Assembly: GCF_002192695.1 (NCBI RefSeq) | Contig: NZ_MTLG01000122.1 | Location: 62,001-126,000 of the forward strand | Direction: 5' to 3' | Source of the DNA: Achromobacter xylosoxidans | GTDB lineage: Bacteria > Pseudomonadota > Gammaproteobacteria > Burkholderiales > Burkholderiaceae_B | Length of the DNA: 64,000 nucleotides | Part shown: piece by piece, positions 44,099-53,487 of the stretch | How the letters are laid out: each line of letters opens with the position of its first letter | How positions within the stretch are numbered: the stretch's first letter is position 1 | Made by a program: the position numbers and the translations under genes | The notes under the pieces: generated by a model | Databases searched by the model: none | Seen by the model: the letters and a program-made list of their open reading frames with translations, nothing else | Told to the model about the DNA's origin: nothing

Positions 44099-44740
44099 AT
44101 GAACCCTGTCATCGACGGCATTCAGATCCCCGACAGCAAGCTCGCCCGTGAAATCACGGAGCTGGTGCGCGACACCGCCACGCCGCTGCTGTTCCACCAC
44201 TCCAGCCGGGTCTACTACTTCGGTGCGCTCGCCGGCAAGCAGCGCGGACTGAAGTTCGACCCGGAGCTGCTCTATTGCGGCTGCATGTTCCACGACATGG
44301 GCCTGACGCATCAGCACAGCAGCGACTGCTGCCGCTTCGAAGTGGACGGCGCCAACGCGGCGCGCGATTTCCTGAAAAGCCGCGGAATTTCGCAGCAGGA
44401 TATCGATTTGGTGTGGACCGCCATCGCGCTGCATACGACGCCCGGCATTCCGGAGTTCATGCATCCGGTGGTCGCGCTGGTGACGGCGGGCGTGGAAATG
44501 GACGTGCTGGGCCTGACCTATGGCGACTACGGCGACGCGCAGCGCGAAGCCGTGGTGGCGGCGCATCCACGCGGGCCAGGCTTCAAGGAAGAAATCATCC
44601 AGGCGTTCTACGACGGCATCAAGCACAAGCCGCAGACGACCTTCGGCAACGTCAAGGCCGATGTCATCGCCGACAAGGAGCCGGCCTTCAGGCCCGGCAA
44701 CTTCTGCAGCGTGATCCGCGGCTCGCGCTGGCCGGGCTGA
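44099..44740 (+). CDS. HD-domain hydrolase (cyanamide hydratase-like)
   Basis: 213-residue metal-dependent HD protein. Metal ligands: H33/H34 (LLFHHSSRV), the H65-D66 pair (CMFHDMGLT) and H112 (IALHTTPG). The HSSRVYYFGA, FHDMGLT and LHTTPGIPE segments resemble the cyanamide hydratase/HD family that acts on small nitriles, but other HD phosphohydrolases are possible. Divergent from a GlxA-type regulator. Confidence 0.8.
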   Translation: MNPVIDGIQIPDSKLAREITELVRDTATPLLFHHSSRVYYFGALAGKQRGLKFDPELLYCGCMFHDMGLTHQHSSDCCRFEVDGANAARDFLKSRGISQQDIDLVWTAIALHTTPGIPEFMHPVVALVTAGVEMDVLGLTYGDYGDAQREAVVAAHPRGPGFKEEIIQAFYDGIKHKPQTTFGNVKADVIADKEPAFRPGNFCSVIRGSRWPG

Positions 44741-44747
44741 AGCCGCT

Positions 44748-44767
44748 GGCGCCGCGCAAGCGGCGCC
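44748..44767. terminator. GC-rich hairpin between convergent HD and hydrolase genes
   Basis: Stem ggcgccg / cggcgcc with a 6-nt loop in the 33-bp convergent gap; followed by cccgtttc, so only a weak terminator. Confidence 0.4.
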
Positions 44768-44773
44768 CCCGTT

Positions 44774-45427
44774 TCAATCCAACGCAACCTTCAGCCGCGC
44801 CTGCACCAGCTGGCGCAGCACCAGCAGCTTGCCGTGGAAGAAGTGCGATGCGCCCGGCACCACCACCACGGGAATGGAACGCGGGCGCGCCCAGTCCATG
44901 GCCTCGGACAGCGGCACGACTTCGTCTTCCTCGCCGTGCACCAGCAGGGTGTCGTCCGGCACCTGCACTTCGTGCGACTGGAAGCGGTTCACGGCCGGGC
45001 CCATCAGCATCAGCGCGGACGGCAGCACCGCGTCGCTCTGCTCCGCCAACGCCGCATAGGTCTGCGCCGCGACCGCAGTGCCGAAGGAAAAGCCGGCCAG
45101 CACCCACGGCGCCTGGGCCAGTTCAGGATGCAATTCGCGCATCTGCGCGACGACTGCCAGCATGTCCTGGGTTTCACCCACGGATTTGTCGAACGTGCCC
45201 TCGGACTGCCCGACGCCGCGGAAATTCGGCCGCACCGCGACCAGGCCGTGCTGCACGCAGGCCCGCGACAGGGTCGTGACCACCTTGTTCTCGCGCGCGC
45301 CGCCCTGCAGCGGATGCGGATGCAGGACCAGCGCCCAGCCTCGCGGCGTGCCCGCCGGCCAGTCCACGGCGCAGTCGATGCGGCCGGCGGCTCCGGTGAA
45401 TGCGTGGGTTTCAGTGCGTGCGGACAT
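44774..45427 (-). CDS. Alpha/beta hydrolase (serine)
   Basis: 217-residue hydrolase with nucleophile S114 in GFSFGTAV, oxyanion region LVLHPHPLQGG, an Asp in HGEEDEVVPL and the His in PGASHFFHG. The N-terminal HPHPLQGG and NFRGVGQSEG segments are typical of the CocE/dienelactone-like 'alpha/beta superfamily hydrolase' group. It lies 33 bp after the MCE lipoprotein gene, same strand, so may be co-transcribed with a lipid transport operon. Confidence 0.85.
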   Translation of the reverse strand: MSARTETHAFTGAAGRIDCAVDWPAGTPRGWALVLHPHPLQGGARENKVVTTLSRACVQHGLVAVRPNFRGVGQSEGTFDKSVGETQDMLAVVAQMRELHPELAQAPWVLAGFSFGTAVAAQTYAALAEQSDAVLPSALMLMGPAVNRFQSHEVQVPDDTLLVHGEEDEVVPLSEAMDWARPRSIPVVVVPGASHFFHGKLLVLRQLVQARLKVALD

Positions 45428-45460
45428 GGCGGAACTCAGGATGCGGGAAAAACAGCGATG

Positions 45461-46063
45461 TTAACCGCGCGGCCTGGGCGCGGGCTTGAGCGTCGTGGCG
45501 AGCCACTGCGCCAGTTGGTCGGCGGCATCGTCGGTGGCCTGGCGCAACGCCGTCACCCCGCCTTGCGCGTCCTGCGTGGGCGCGGGCGCGCGCGCCTCGA
45601 TGCGGGTCTGGCCCAGCACGCTGCGGCCGCTGAGCAGCACCGCCTGCAGCAGCACGCGGCCTTCGCTCGATTGGCCGTCGGCCGCGAATACCTGCTCGAA
45701 CTGGGACAGGGACACCTGCAGTTGCGGCGTCTGCAGCGTGACGCGCTCGTCCAGCACCGGCCCCTGGCGCGACAAGCGGTCAGTCAGGCGCTGACGCACC
45801 AGGTCGGCCGGCGGCGAGGCCCAGCGGTAGCTGGCATAGGCCTTGGGCGCGGCGCTGTCGCCCACGCGCCAGATCACGCCGGTATCGGACAGGCTGGGCA
45901 CGGCTTGAAAGACCAGCGCGATCGTCTCGCGCGCGGGCAAGGCCGGCGCCGCACGGGAGTCCAGGCCCAGGTCGAACACCGAGGGCGGGGCGGCCACGCG
46001 GCCGATGCCGCAGCCGGCCAGGGCCAGCGTCAGGATTAGAACGGCGCTACGCATCTTCATCAT
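45461..46063 (-). CDS. MCE-system auxiliary lipoprotein (PqiC/DUF330-like)
   Basis: 200-residue lipoprotein, lipobox LALAGC with cysteine at residue 18. The rest matches ABC-type transport auxiliary lipoproteins (VFDLGLDS, RWASPPADLVRQRLTDRL). Expected to sit on the outer membrane as partner of the MCE protein. ATG overlaps the MCE gene stop by 4 bp (ATGA). Confidence 0.88.
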   Translation of the reverse strand: MMKMRSAVLILTLALAGCGIGRVAAPPSVFDLGLDSRAAPALPARETIALVFQAVPSLSDTGVIWRVGDSAAPKAYASYRWASPPADLVRQRLTDRLSRQGPVLDERVTLQTPQLQVSLSQFEQVFAADGQSSEGRVLLQAVLLSGRSVLGQTRIEARAPAPTQDAQGGVTALRQATDDAADQLAQWLATTLKPAPRPRG

Positions 46064-47016
46064 TTGGGCGATCTCCCGAAGCCTGCAAAGCCGGCCTCGC
46101 CGGGCCCGGGCTCGCGGGGCGCCGGGCCGAACAGGAACGATTGCGGCGTGTTGTCGACACGGCGCAGGGTAACGGTGGCGCCGCGCGCGGCCGCGCTGAC
46201 GTTGGTGGCCATGCTGGTGATGGCGGGCAGGGTCTCGCCATCCAGCCGCGCGGCAGCCAAGGCGATGTCGTTGAGGCTGCTGGTGGCGGCGGACAGGGGA
46301 CCGTCCGGCGCGTTCAGGCGCGCCAGCGACTGGCGGGCCTGTGCAGCCAGGTCGCCGACTTCCCGCGCGGCGCGGTCGGCCTGGCGCGAGGTCTTGTCCA
46401 GCGAATCAATCAGGGGACCGAGCTTGGCCAGGGTGGGTGCCAGATCCTGGCTGGCGCCCCTGAGCGACTGGGTGATATCGGTGGCGTTCTGCAAGGTGGC
46501 GGTAAGCGCCTGCACGTTCTGCTCGCTCAGCACGCGCCGCAGTTGCTCGGTGACTTCCTCGACATTCGAGATCAGCTTGCCGCCGCGCTGTTCGATGCGG
46601 TCGAGAAAACCGGGGCGCAGCGGAATCGCGGCCGGATGCGCGGCCGACGACGCCAGCCGCTTCATCGACGTGCCGTCGTCGCGCAATTCCACGTTGGAAA
46701 TGCCGGTCACCCCCTGCACGCCCAGTTCGGCCCAGGTGGACTCGGTGATCGGCGTGTTCGGCGCCACGCCGATGCGGATGCGCACCTGCCCGGGCTTGTC
46801 CGGGTTCAGGGCCAGCGACTGCACCTTGCCCACCGGCACGCCCTGGTAGCGCACCGTGGACTGCGGGTTCAGGCCGCTGACAGCGGTCGCGGAGATGATT
46901 TCGTATGGCTGCAACTGCGTCCGGTCGCGTCCGATCCAGATGGCCACCAAGGCGGCTGCGGCCAGCAAGGCCAGCGTGAAGATGCCGGCCATGAGCGCAT
47001 GACTACGGTTTTCCAT
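46060..47016 (-). CDS. MlaD-like MCE protein
   Basis: 318-residue single-pass inner-membrane protein (helix at residues 9-28, then periplasmic MCE domain 38-115 with GLNPQSTVRYQGVPVGKVQSL) and a long helical C-terminal region rich in QALTATLQNATDITQS-type heptads. Forms hexameric rings that carry lipids. Longer than E. coli MlaD (183 residues); closer to the group with an extended tail. Confidence 0.92.
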   Translation of the reverse strand: MENRSHALMAGIFTLALLAAAALVAIWIGRDRTQLQPYEIISATAVSGLNPQSTVRYQGVPVGKVQSLALNPDKPGQVRIRIGVAPNTPITESTWAELGVQGVTGISNVELRDDGTSMKRLASSAAHPAAIPLRPGFLDRIEQRGGKLISNVEEVTEQLRRVLSEQNVQALTATLQNATDITQSLRGASQDLAPTLAKLGPLIDSLDKTSRQADRAAREVGDLAAQARQSLARLNAPDGPLSAATSSLNDIALAAARLDGETLPAITSMATNVSAAARGATVTLRRVDNTPQSFLFGPAPREPGPGEAGFAGFGRSPK

Positions 47017-47842
47017 GATGCAATCCCTTCGGCGCCAGATCCCCCAGCGCGCGCAAACCGCGCTCGCCCAGGAAGAATGTGTGAATGAACGGGTGATCGA
47101 CCTTCAGTACTTCCGGCACCGTGTCGCACACGATCACCCGTTTGTCCGCCAGCACGGCAACGCGCGTGGCCAACGCCAGCAGCGTGTCCAGGTCGTGCGT
47201 CACCATGACGACGGTAAATCCCAATTGCCGGTGCAGGCTGCGCACCAGGTCCACGAATTCGTCGGAGCGCAGCGGGTCCAGGCCCGCCGTCGGCTCGTCC
47301 AGGAACAGCAGCTCCGGGTCCAGCGACAGCGCGCGCGCCAGCGCCACGCGCTTGACCATGCCGCCGGACAGGTCCGAGGGCCGTTTATCGGCGTCGCGCG
47401 CCGACAGGCCCACCATCGCCAGCCGGCACATGACGACGTCGCGCACCAGGTCTTCCGGCACCGTGCGCAGTTCGCGCAGCGGCAAGGCCACATTGTCGAA
47501 CACCGACAGCGCGGAAAACAACGCCCCCGCCTGGAACAGCATGCCCCAGCGGTAGGACAGCCGGCGGCGTTCGGCCGCCGTCAGTTCGAACAACGAATGG
47601 CCCAGCACCCGCACCGTGCCCGCGGCCGGCCGGTCCAGCCCGATGATCTGCCGCAACAGCACCGTCTTGCCCGTGCCCGAGCCGCCCACCAGCACCAGGA
47701 TCTCGCCTGGGAAGACGGTCAGGTCCAGATTGTCGTGCACCACGTGGTCGCCAAATGCCGTGCGCAGCCCGCGCACCGTGATGACCGGCTCTACCGTGAC
47801 GCCGTCCTCGGCGAACAGCTTGTGCTGGGTGGCGCTGTTCAT
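47003..47842 (-). CDS. MlaF-like ABC ATPase
   Basis: 279-residue ATPase of the MCE system. Walker A GGSGTGKTVLL, signature LSGGMVKRVALARAL, Walker B LLFLDEPTAGLD, switch His in VTHDLD. Start at 47842 overlaps the permease stop by one base (TGATG) and its 3' end overlaps the MCE gene start by 14 bp. Confidence 0.93.
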   Translation of the reverse strand: MNSATQHKLFAEDGVTVEPVITVRGLRTAFGDHVVHDNLDLTVFPGEILVLVGGSGTGKTVLLRQIIGLDRPAAGTVRVLGHSLFELTAAERRRLSYRWGMLFQAGALFSALSVFDNVALPLRELRTVPEDLVRDVVMCRLAMVGLSARDADKRPSDLSGGMVKRVALARALSLDPELLFLDEPTAGLDPLRSDEFVDLVRSLHRQLGFTVVMVTHDLDTLLALATRVAVLADKRVIVCDTVPEVLKVDHPFIHTFFLGERGLRALGDLAPKGLHHGKP

Positions 47843-48972
47843 CAGATGCCCACCGAGCTGAAGATCACGGCGTAGAGCGCGTCCAGCAGGATCACGCCGG
47901 TGATGGAAGTGACCACCGACGTGGTGGTGCCGCGCCCCAGGCTTTCCGTGTTGGGCTGGATGCGCAGGCCAAAATGGCAGGCGATCAGCGCGATCAGCAT
48001 GCCGAAGGTCACGCCCTTCAGAATGCCGATCCAGTAATTGGTCAGCGAAATCGCGTCCGGCAGCGACTGCAGGAACCATTGCGCCGACACGCCCAGCTGC
48101 ATCTGCGCGGCCAGCATGCCACCCAGGAGCGCCATGGCGTCCGTCCACAGCACCAGCAAGGGCATGGTCACGGCCAGCGCCACCACCCGCGGCAGGATCA
48201 GGCGTTGCCCATGCGAAATGCCCATGACCAGCATCGCATCCAGCTCCTGCGTCACCCGCATCACGCCGATCTGCGCCGTGATGGCCGAACCCGAGCGGCC
48301 CGCCACCAGGATGGCGGCCAGCACCGGCCCCAGTTCGCGCACGATGGATACGCCCAGCAGACGCACGATGAAACGGTCGGCGCCGAACATCTGCAGCTGT
48401 TGCGCCGACAGGTAGGACAGCACCACGCCGATCAGGAACCCGACCAGCGCCGTGATGCCCAGCGCCTGCGCGCCGGTGCGGTACACCTGCGCCGAAATTT
48501 CGCGCCACGGCCCGAGCCGCGGGCGCCGCAGCATGCCGCCCAGGTCCAGGACCAGTTGCCCCAACATGACGAGCAAGGCGCGGCCATTGTCGATCGCCTG
48601 GAAGATCGCCTCGCCCATCGCGCGCAGCCAGCTCAATGGATCGCGCTTGGGCGCGGCGGCGGGGGTCTCGCCCTTGTTCAGGGCCAGCGCGTTGAAAACG
48701 TCCTGCTGGCCGGCGGACCAGCGCACGCGTTCGGGCAGCTTATGGCCCCAGGCTTCCCAGATCAGCAGTGCGCCTATCGTGTCCAGCCGGCCGATGCCGT
48801 GTAGGTCCCAACGCGCGCCGCCATCGGTGGCGCAGGCCAGCGCCTCGCGGCGGCGCTGCACCTCGCCGGGCTCCGCCAGCGCCAACACGCTCCAGTCGCC
48901 GGCCACATGGCATACGCCTCCTTCGAAGCGGAAAGGCGCGGCGGCAGTTGCGGATGAAGCGGAAAGCGGCAT
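47842..48972 (-). CDS. MlaE-like permease with N-terminal STAS domain
   Basis: 376-residue fusion: an N-terminal STAS/MlaB-like domain (about residues 10-90; RWDLHGIGRLDTIGALLIWEAWG) followed by the MlaE permease (residues 110-376; five or six helices with VALVGFLIGVVLSY-type and the ELGPVLAAILVAGRSGSAITAQIG region). E. coli keeps MlaB and MlaE separate. The ATG at 48972 is chosen over ones at 49008 and 49065 because the latter would overlap the divergent birA start. Confidence 0.88.
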   Translation of the reverse strand: MPLSASSATAAAPFRFEGGVCHVAGDWSVLALAEPGEVQRRREALACATDGGARWDLHGIGRLDTIGALLIWEAWGHKLPERVRWSAGQQDVFNALALNKGETPAAAPKRDPLSWLRAMGEAIFQAIDNGRALLVMLGQLVLDLGGMLRRPRLGPWREISAQVYRTGAQALGITALVGFLIGVVLSYLSAQQLQMFGADRFIVRLLGVSIVRELGPVLAAILVAGRSGSAITAQIGVMRVTQELDAMLVMGISHGQRLILPRVVALAVTMPLLVLWTDAMALLGGMLAAQMQLGVSAQWFLQSLPDAISLTNYWIGILKGVTFGMLIALIACHFGLRIQPNTESLGRGTTTSVVTSITGVILLDALYAVIFSSVGI

Positions 48973-49063
48973 GAAGGCGATACCGATGCAAAATGTATCG
49001 CCAATCATAAACGCTGGCGCCGGCCGACCGCGAGCCCGGGCCGCGTGCCCTACAATCGCCGCC

Positions 49064-49912
49064 ATGCCCGCTCAAGCCAGCCCCATCGACCTGCCCGCGC
49101 CGGAAACCCTGGCCGGTACGCTCAGCACGCGCCTGCCCGCCTTCCAGGACGTCTCCTGGATCGGCAGCACCGGATCGACCAATGCCGACCTCCTGGCCCG
49201 CGCGCGCGCAGGCGCCGGCGGCAAGCCCTGGCTGCTGGGCACGCACCTGCAGGAAACCGGCCGCGGCCGCGCCGGCCGCCCCTGGCAGAACCGCACGGGC
49301 TCCACGCTGATGTTCTCCTGTGCGTTCGACGTGCACCTGCCGCCCGCGCAACTGCCAGCGCTGTCGCCGCTGGCCGGCATCGCCGCCTGCGAGGCGCTGC
49401 GCACCGTCGCCGGCCCGCAAGCCACCGGGCTCTGCATGAAGTGGCCCAACGACGTGCAATGGCACGACGCCAAGCTGGCGGGCGTGCTGGTCGAGACCAC
49501 CCGCAATCCCGGCGGCAGCGAAGCCGGCCACACGGTCGTCATCGGCATGGGCGTGAACCTGACCGACGCCGTCCGGCTGTCGCTCGCGCTGGAGCGCGAC
49601 GTCGCCGACTGGAGCCAGGTGCAGGCGGGCGCCGCCCGCCAGGCCAGCGCCGCCGACCTGGTCTGCGCCAGCGCGATGGCCTGGCTGGAAGCGGTCCGGG
49701 CTTTGGAACGCGAAGGCTTTGGCGCCTTCAGGCAGCGTTTCGATCAGGTGGACGCTTTGGCCGGCCGCAAGGTCAACGTGCTGGACAAGGGCGCTATTCT
49801 TCTAGAAGGCACCGCCAGCGGCGTGGACGAACAAGGCCGCCTGCTGGTGCAAACGCCCGACGGCATCCAACCGATCCTGGTCGGTGAAATCTCGATTCGA
49901 CGCCAAGCATGA
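49064..49912 (+). CDS. birA: Biotin--[acetyl-CoA-carboxylase] ligase
   Basis: 282-residue biotin protein ligase. Biotinoyl-AMP loop [20 protein letters not shown] with the biotin-site lysine, KLAGVLVE, and a C-terminal SH3-like domain. It lacks the N-terminal winged HTH of bifunctional E. coli BirA, so it should be ligase only. Overlaps coaX (ATGA). Confidence 0.94.
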   Translation: MPAQASPIDLPAPETLAGTLSTRLPAFQDVSWIGSTGSTNADLLARARAGAGGKPWLLGTHLQETGRGRAGRPWQNRTGSTLMFSCAFDVHLPPAQLPALSPLAGIAACEALRTVAGPQATGLCMKWPNDVQWHDAKLAGVLVETTRNPGGSEAGHTVVIGMGVNLTDAVRLSLALERDVADWSQVQAGAARQASAADLVCASAMAWLEAVRALEREGFGAFRQRFDQVDALAGRKVNVLDKGAILLEGTASGVDEQGRLLVQTPDGIQPILVGEISIRRQA

Positions 49913-50715
49913 TTATTCTCATCGACTCAGGCAACAGCCGTCTCAAGGTGGGTTGGCTGGATGCCAGCAACCCCGACACGCCGCGCGAGCCCGCGGCGGT
50001 CGCCTTCGACGGCCTGGACCTGGACGCCCTGGACCGCTGGCTGGCCGCCCTGCCGCGCCGCGCCCTGCGCGCGCTGGGCGTCAATGTGGCCGGCGAGGCC
50101 CGCGGCGCGGCCATCGCCGCCATCCTGCAAAAGCACGGCTGCGCAGTGACCTGGTCGCCATCGCAGGCGGCCACGCTGGGATTGGTCAACAGCTACAAAA
50201 CGCCCACCCAACTGGGCGCCGACCGCTGGGCTTCGCTGCTGGGCGTGCTGTCGCGCCTGCCCGGGGCGCACCCGCCTTTCGTGCTGGCCAGCTTCGGCAC
50301 CGCCACCACCATCGACACCGTCGGCCCCGACAATGTCTTCGCCGGCGGCCTGATCCTGCCGGGCCCGGCCATGATGCGCAGCGCCCTGGCCCACGGCACC
50401 GCCAATCTCCCCATCGCCAACGGCCAGGTCGTGGCCTATCCCACGGACACGCACGAAGCCATCGCCTCCGGCATCGCCGCCGCGCAGGCCGGCGCCGTCG
50501 TGCGCCAATGGCTGGCCGGACGCCAGCGCTACGGCCAGACGCCGCAGATCTATGCGGCGGGCGGCGGCTGGCCCGAAGTGCACCAGGAAATCGAACGCCT
50601 GCTGGCGGACGCGGGCGGCACCTTCGGTGCGGCGCCCGTGCCCATCTATCTGGATCACCCCGTCCTGGACGGCCTGGCCGCGGTCGCGCGCGCCACCCTG
50701 GACGCCGAAGCCTGA
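49909..50715 (+). CDS. coaX: Type III pantothenate kinase
   Basis: 268-residue ASKHA-fold kinase starting CoA synthesis, insensitive to CoA feedback. Motifs: [11 protein letters not shown] (phosphate 1, D6), [10 protein letters not shown], and SFGTATTID (phosphate 2). Coupled to birA by a 4-bp overlap; this pair is conserved across Burkholderiales. Confidence 0.95.
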   Translation: MIILIDSGNSRLKVGWLDASNPDTPREPAAVAFDGLDLDALDRWLAALPRRALRALGVNVAGEARGAAIAAILQKHGCAVTWSPSQAATLGLVNSYKTPTQLGADRWASLLGVLSRLPGAHPPFVLASFGTATTIDTVGPDNVFAGGLILPGPAMMRSALAHGTANLPIANGQVVAYPTDTHEAIASGIAAAQAGAVVRQWLAGRQRYGQTPQIYAAGGGWPEVHQEIERLLADAGGTFGAAPVPIYLDHPVLDGLAAVARATLDAEA

Positions 50716-50731
50716 ACGGGAGACCCCGGCC

Positions 50732-50911
50732 ATGCGCGTGCTCTTCATCCTCATCCTGCTGGCGAATCTGGGGGTCTATGCGCTGGGCCAGGGCTGGCTG
50801 GGCACACGCCCCGAGGACGAAGGGCGCGATCCGCGCCGCTTCAACCAGGAACTCAATCCAGACGCGGTGACCTTGGTCCCCAAGACGGCGCCTCCCCGCG
50901 CCGCGCCCTGA
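50732..50911 (+). CDS. Small membrane-anchored protein downstream of coaX
   Basis: 59-residue protein, start at 50732. One N-terminal hydrophobic helix (MRVLFILILLANLGVYALGQ), then a short polar tail (RRFNQELNPDAVTLV). No known domain; small single-pass proteins are often found at this position next to coaX in related genomes. Weak ribosome site gaacgggag. Confidence 0.7.
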   Translation: MRVLFILILLANLGVYALGQGWLGTRPEDEGRDPRRFNQELNPDAVTLVPKTAPPRAAP

Positions 50912-50947
50912 AGGCCCGTCCGGCGCACACGCCTGCGGAAACGGGCG

Positions 50948-52252
50948 CTAGCCCGCCTTTCCTGCTCCCAGCCAAGGTTCCAGCGCGTCCAGCGTGCGCC
51001 CAGTGGCGCCGGAATGCATGCGGAACCACGCCAGCGCCGCCTCTGCCGCGCGCTGGCGGCGCGGCTCGTCGGCCAGTAGCGCCATCGCCGCATCCACTGC
51101 CTGGCCGGCATCGGCCGCGCGCAAGGCAGCGCCCGCCGCGACCGCGTCTTCCGCCGCCTGCTTGAAATTGAAGGTATGCGGGCCGACGATGACCGGCACA
51201 CCCGCCGCGCAGGCCTCGATCAGGTTCTGCCCGCCCAGCGGCGCGAAACTGCCCGCCACGATCGCCACATCCGAAGCGGCATAGTGGAACGCCATCTCGC
51301 CCAGCGTGTCGCCCAGCAGCACCGCCGTCTGCGACCCGGGTTCCAGGCCCTCGGAGCGTCGGACATAGGGCAGCCCGGCCTCCGACAGCAGGCGCGCGGC
51401 CTCGTCAAAGCGCTGCGGATGGCGCGGGATCAGCAGGAACAGCGGCGCGCCGGGCATGGCGGCATGGCGCTTGATGGCCTCGATGAAACCGCTGTCCTCG
51501 CCCTCGCGCGTGCTGGCCACCGCCACCACGCGCCGGCCCAGCCGTTCGCGCCAAGCCTGCCCCGCGGCAACCTGGGCCGCTGGCAGAACCAGATCGAATT
51601 TCAGATTGCCCGTCACGACGGGCTGCGGCGCCCCTGCCTGCACGAGCCTGTCGGCGTCCTCGGCGGTCTGCGCCAGCACCGAGTCCAGTCCGCCCAGCGC
51701 TTCGCGCATCACGCCGCCCATCCTGCCCGCCTGCCGCAGCGACGACGCCGAAAACCGCGCGCTGACCAGCGCCATGGGCACGCCCGCGCCGCGCGCGGCC
51801 GCCAGCAGGTTCGGCCAGATCTCGCGTTCGATGAGCAAGCCGCAGCGCGGCCGCCAGGCCGCCATGAAACGGCGGGTGGCCCCGGGAAAATCGTAGGGCA
51901 GCCATGCCTGGCGCAACTGCCCGCGGGCAATGGCCTCCGCGTATTGGCGCGCGCCCTCGGCCCGGCCGGTGGCCGTCATGTGCGTCAGCAGCACCGGCAG
52001 CCCCCGGTCCAGCAAGGCCTGCAGCAGAGGCTGCGCGGCGCGCGTCTCGCCCAGGCTGACGGCATGCACCCAGACCGGAGCCGTCCAGGCCGCGGCAATC
52101 GCATCAGCAGCAACGACAGGCGCGGCGTGGCCGAAGCGTTCAGCAGAGAAGATCTCCCATTGACCGCCCGCGCGCCGGGCGCGGTGGCCCATCCAGAGCC
52201 AGACCAGCGGTGACAGAGCCCTGAGCGCCAGAGAGTAGACGCCGCGGTTCAT
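50948..52252 (-). CDS. waaA: Kdo transferase
   Basis: 434-residue inner-membrane GT-B enzyme adding Kdo residues to lipid IVA. N-terminal anchor helix (YSLALRALSPLVWLWMG), catalytic glutamate in HAVSLGETRAAQP, and C-terminal VAGSFAPLGGQNLIEACA with the family GG(H/Q)N-x2-E motif. Two bases after waaC on the same strand. Confidence 0.95.
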   Translation of the reverse strand: MNRGVYSLALRALSPLVWLWMGHRARRAGGQWEIFSAERFGHAAPVVAADAIAAAWTAPVWVHAVSLGETRAAQPLLQALLDRGLPVLLTHMTATGRAEGARQYAEAIARGQLRQAWLPYDFPGATRRFMAAWRPRCGLLIEREIWPNLLAAARGAGVPMALVSARFSASSLRQAGRMGGVMREALGGLDSVLAQTAEDADRLVQAGAPQPVVTGNLKFDLVLPAAQVAAGQAWRERLGRRVVAVASTREGEDSGFIEAIKRHAAMPGAPLFLLIPRHPQRFDEAARLLSEAGLPYVRRSEGLEPGSQTAVLLGDTLGEMAFHYAASDVAIVAGSFAPLGGQNLIEACAAGVPVIVGPHTFNFKQAAEDAVAAGAALRAADAGQAVDAAMALLADEPRRQRAAEAALAWFRMHSGATGRTLDALEPWLGAGKAG

Positions 52253-52253
52253 G

Positions 52254-53294
52254 TCACTGGGCGGCCAAGGCCTGCTCCACCGCCGCCATCACGGCCTCGC
52301 GCGACGGCGAAGCCCCGCGATCGCCCAGGCTGGCGGTGTAGCTGGAACCGACCAGCGGCGTGCGCACCGGCGTGGAGGCACGGTATATGCCGATGGTGGG
52401 CCGGCCCAGGGCGGCCGACAGATGGGTCAGGCCGCTATCCAGCCCCACCATCAGGCGGGACCCGGCCAGCAGGCGCGCCACCGCGCTCAGGTCCATGCGG
52501 GGCATCACCTCGGCGCCGTCCATGCCGGCAATCAGCAACCGGGCGCGCTCGGCTTCCTGCTCGTTCCCCGCCAGCAATTTCAGGGTGCAGCCGGCCTCGC
52601 GCAGGCGGCGGAACACGACGCGCCAGTCTTCTTCCGGCCAGAGTTTGTCGTCGCGGCTGGCCGACGGCATGATCACGGCGTAGCCGCGGTCCGTATCCAA
52701 ATGGTGCAGACGCGGCAGGTCGCTGACGTTCAGGCCCTCGCTGCCGACTTCCAGCACGGGATCCGCCGCGGCCTGCGTCGCCTGGCGCGCAAAGGCCTGC
52801 AAGCCGAAATCGGGCGCGCCGGCGTATTGGTAGCCGAACGTCAACGCGGCAAGCTTGCGCTGGCGGATCACCGCCGGCTGCCAGAACTCCACCCGGTGCC
52901 GCACGTTGTAGAACAGCGACGCCAGTGGTTCGCGCGCCGAACGCCAGTCCAGTCCATGCCGCACGCCACGGGTCTGGCGCACCAGCCAGGCGGATTTCAG
53001 CAAGGCCTGCATGTCGAGCACGATGTCGTACTGCTTGGACCGCAGGCGCTCTTTCAGCGCGCGGCGCTCGGCCCGGACTTGCGCCGACCACCAGGCCTTG
53101 CGCCAGCGCCGATGGGCCACCTTGATGACTTCATTGATTGCGGGATGCCATGCCGGGATGTCCGCAAAAGCTTCTTCTGCAATCCAGTCGATCTCAGCGT
53201 CCGGCACATGCCGGGCGATATCGGATATGGCGGGCAGCATGTGCACCAGATCGCCTAGCGAAGAAGTGCGGACAATGAGGATGCGTGTTGGCAT
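52254..53294 (-). CDS. waaC: ADP-heptose:LPS heptosyltransferase I
   Basis: 346-residue GT9 family enzyme, starting MPTRILIVRTSSLGDLVHMLPAI. C-terminal GLDSGLTHLSAALGRPTIGIYRAS is the donor-site signature. Adds the first heptose to Kdo2-lipid A, working just after WaaA. An upstream Met at 53318 is less likely. Confidence 0.93.
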   Translation of the reverse strand: MPTRILIVRTSSLGDLVHMLPAISDIARHVPDAEIDWIAEEAFADIPAWHPAINEVIKVAHRRWRKAWWSAQVRAERRALKERLRSKQYDIVLDMQALLKSAWLVRQTRGVRHGLDWRSAREPLASLFYNVRHRVEFWQPAVIRQRKLAALTFGYQYAGAPDFGLQAFARQATQAAADPVLEVGSEGLNVSDLPRLHHLDTDRGYAVIMPSASRDDKLWPEEDWRVVFRRLREAGCTLKLLAGNEQEAERARLLIAGMDGAEVMPRMDLSAVARLLAGSRLMVGLDSGLTHLSAALGRPTIGIYRASTPVRTPLVGSSYTASLGDRGASPSREAVMAAVEQALAAQ

Positions 53295-53487
53295 TGACAA
53301 AAGCACAAAAGACCGCATGACGCGGAGTCGAAATCATCCGCTGATGCAGGATGGCATCCGCAGCGAAGAATTTCGGCAATTTACAACAAACTGCACCCGT
53401 CATGCGGCCGCGTTTCATCTGGCCAAGAGCCGCCCTTCAGGCCGGAACGCCTCGGAAAAAACGCCGAAAATCTATTTCCATACCGGC

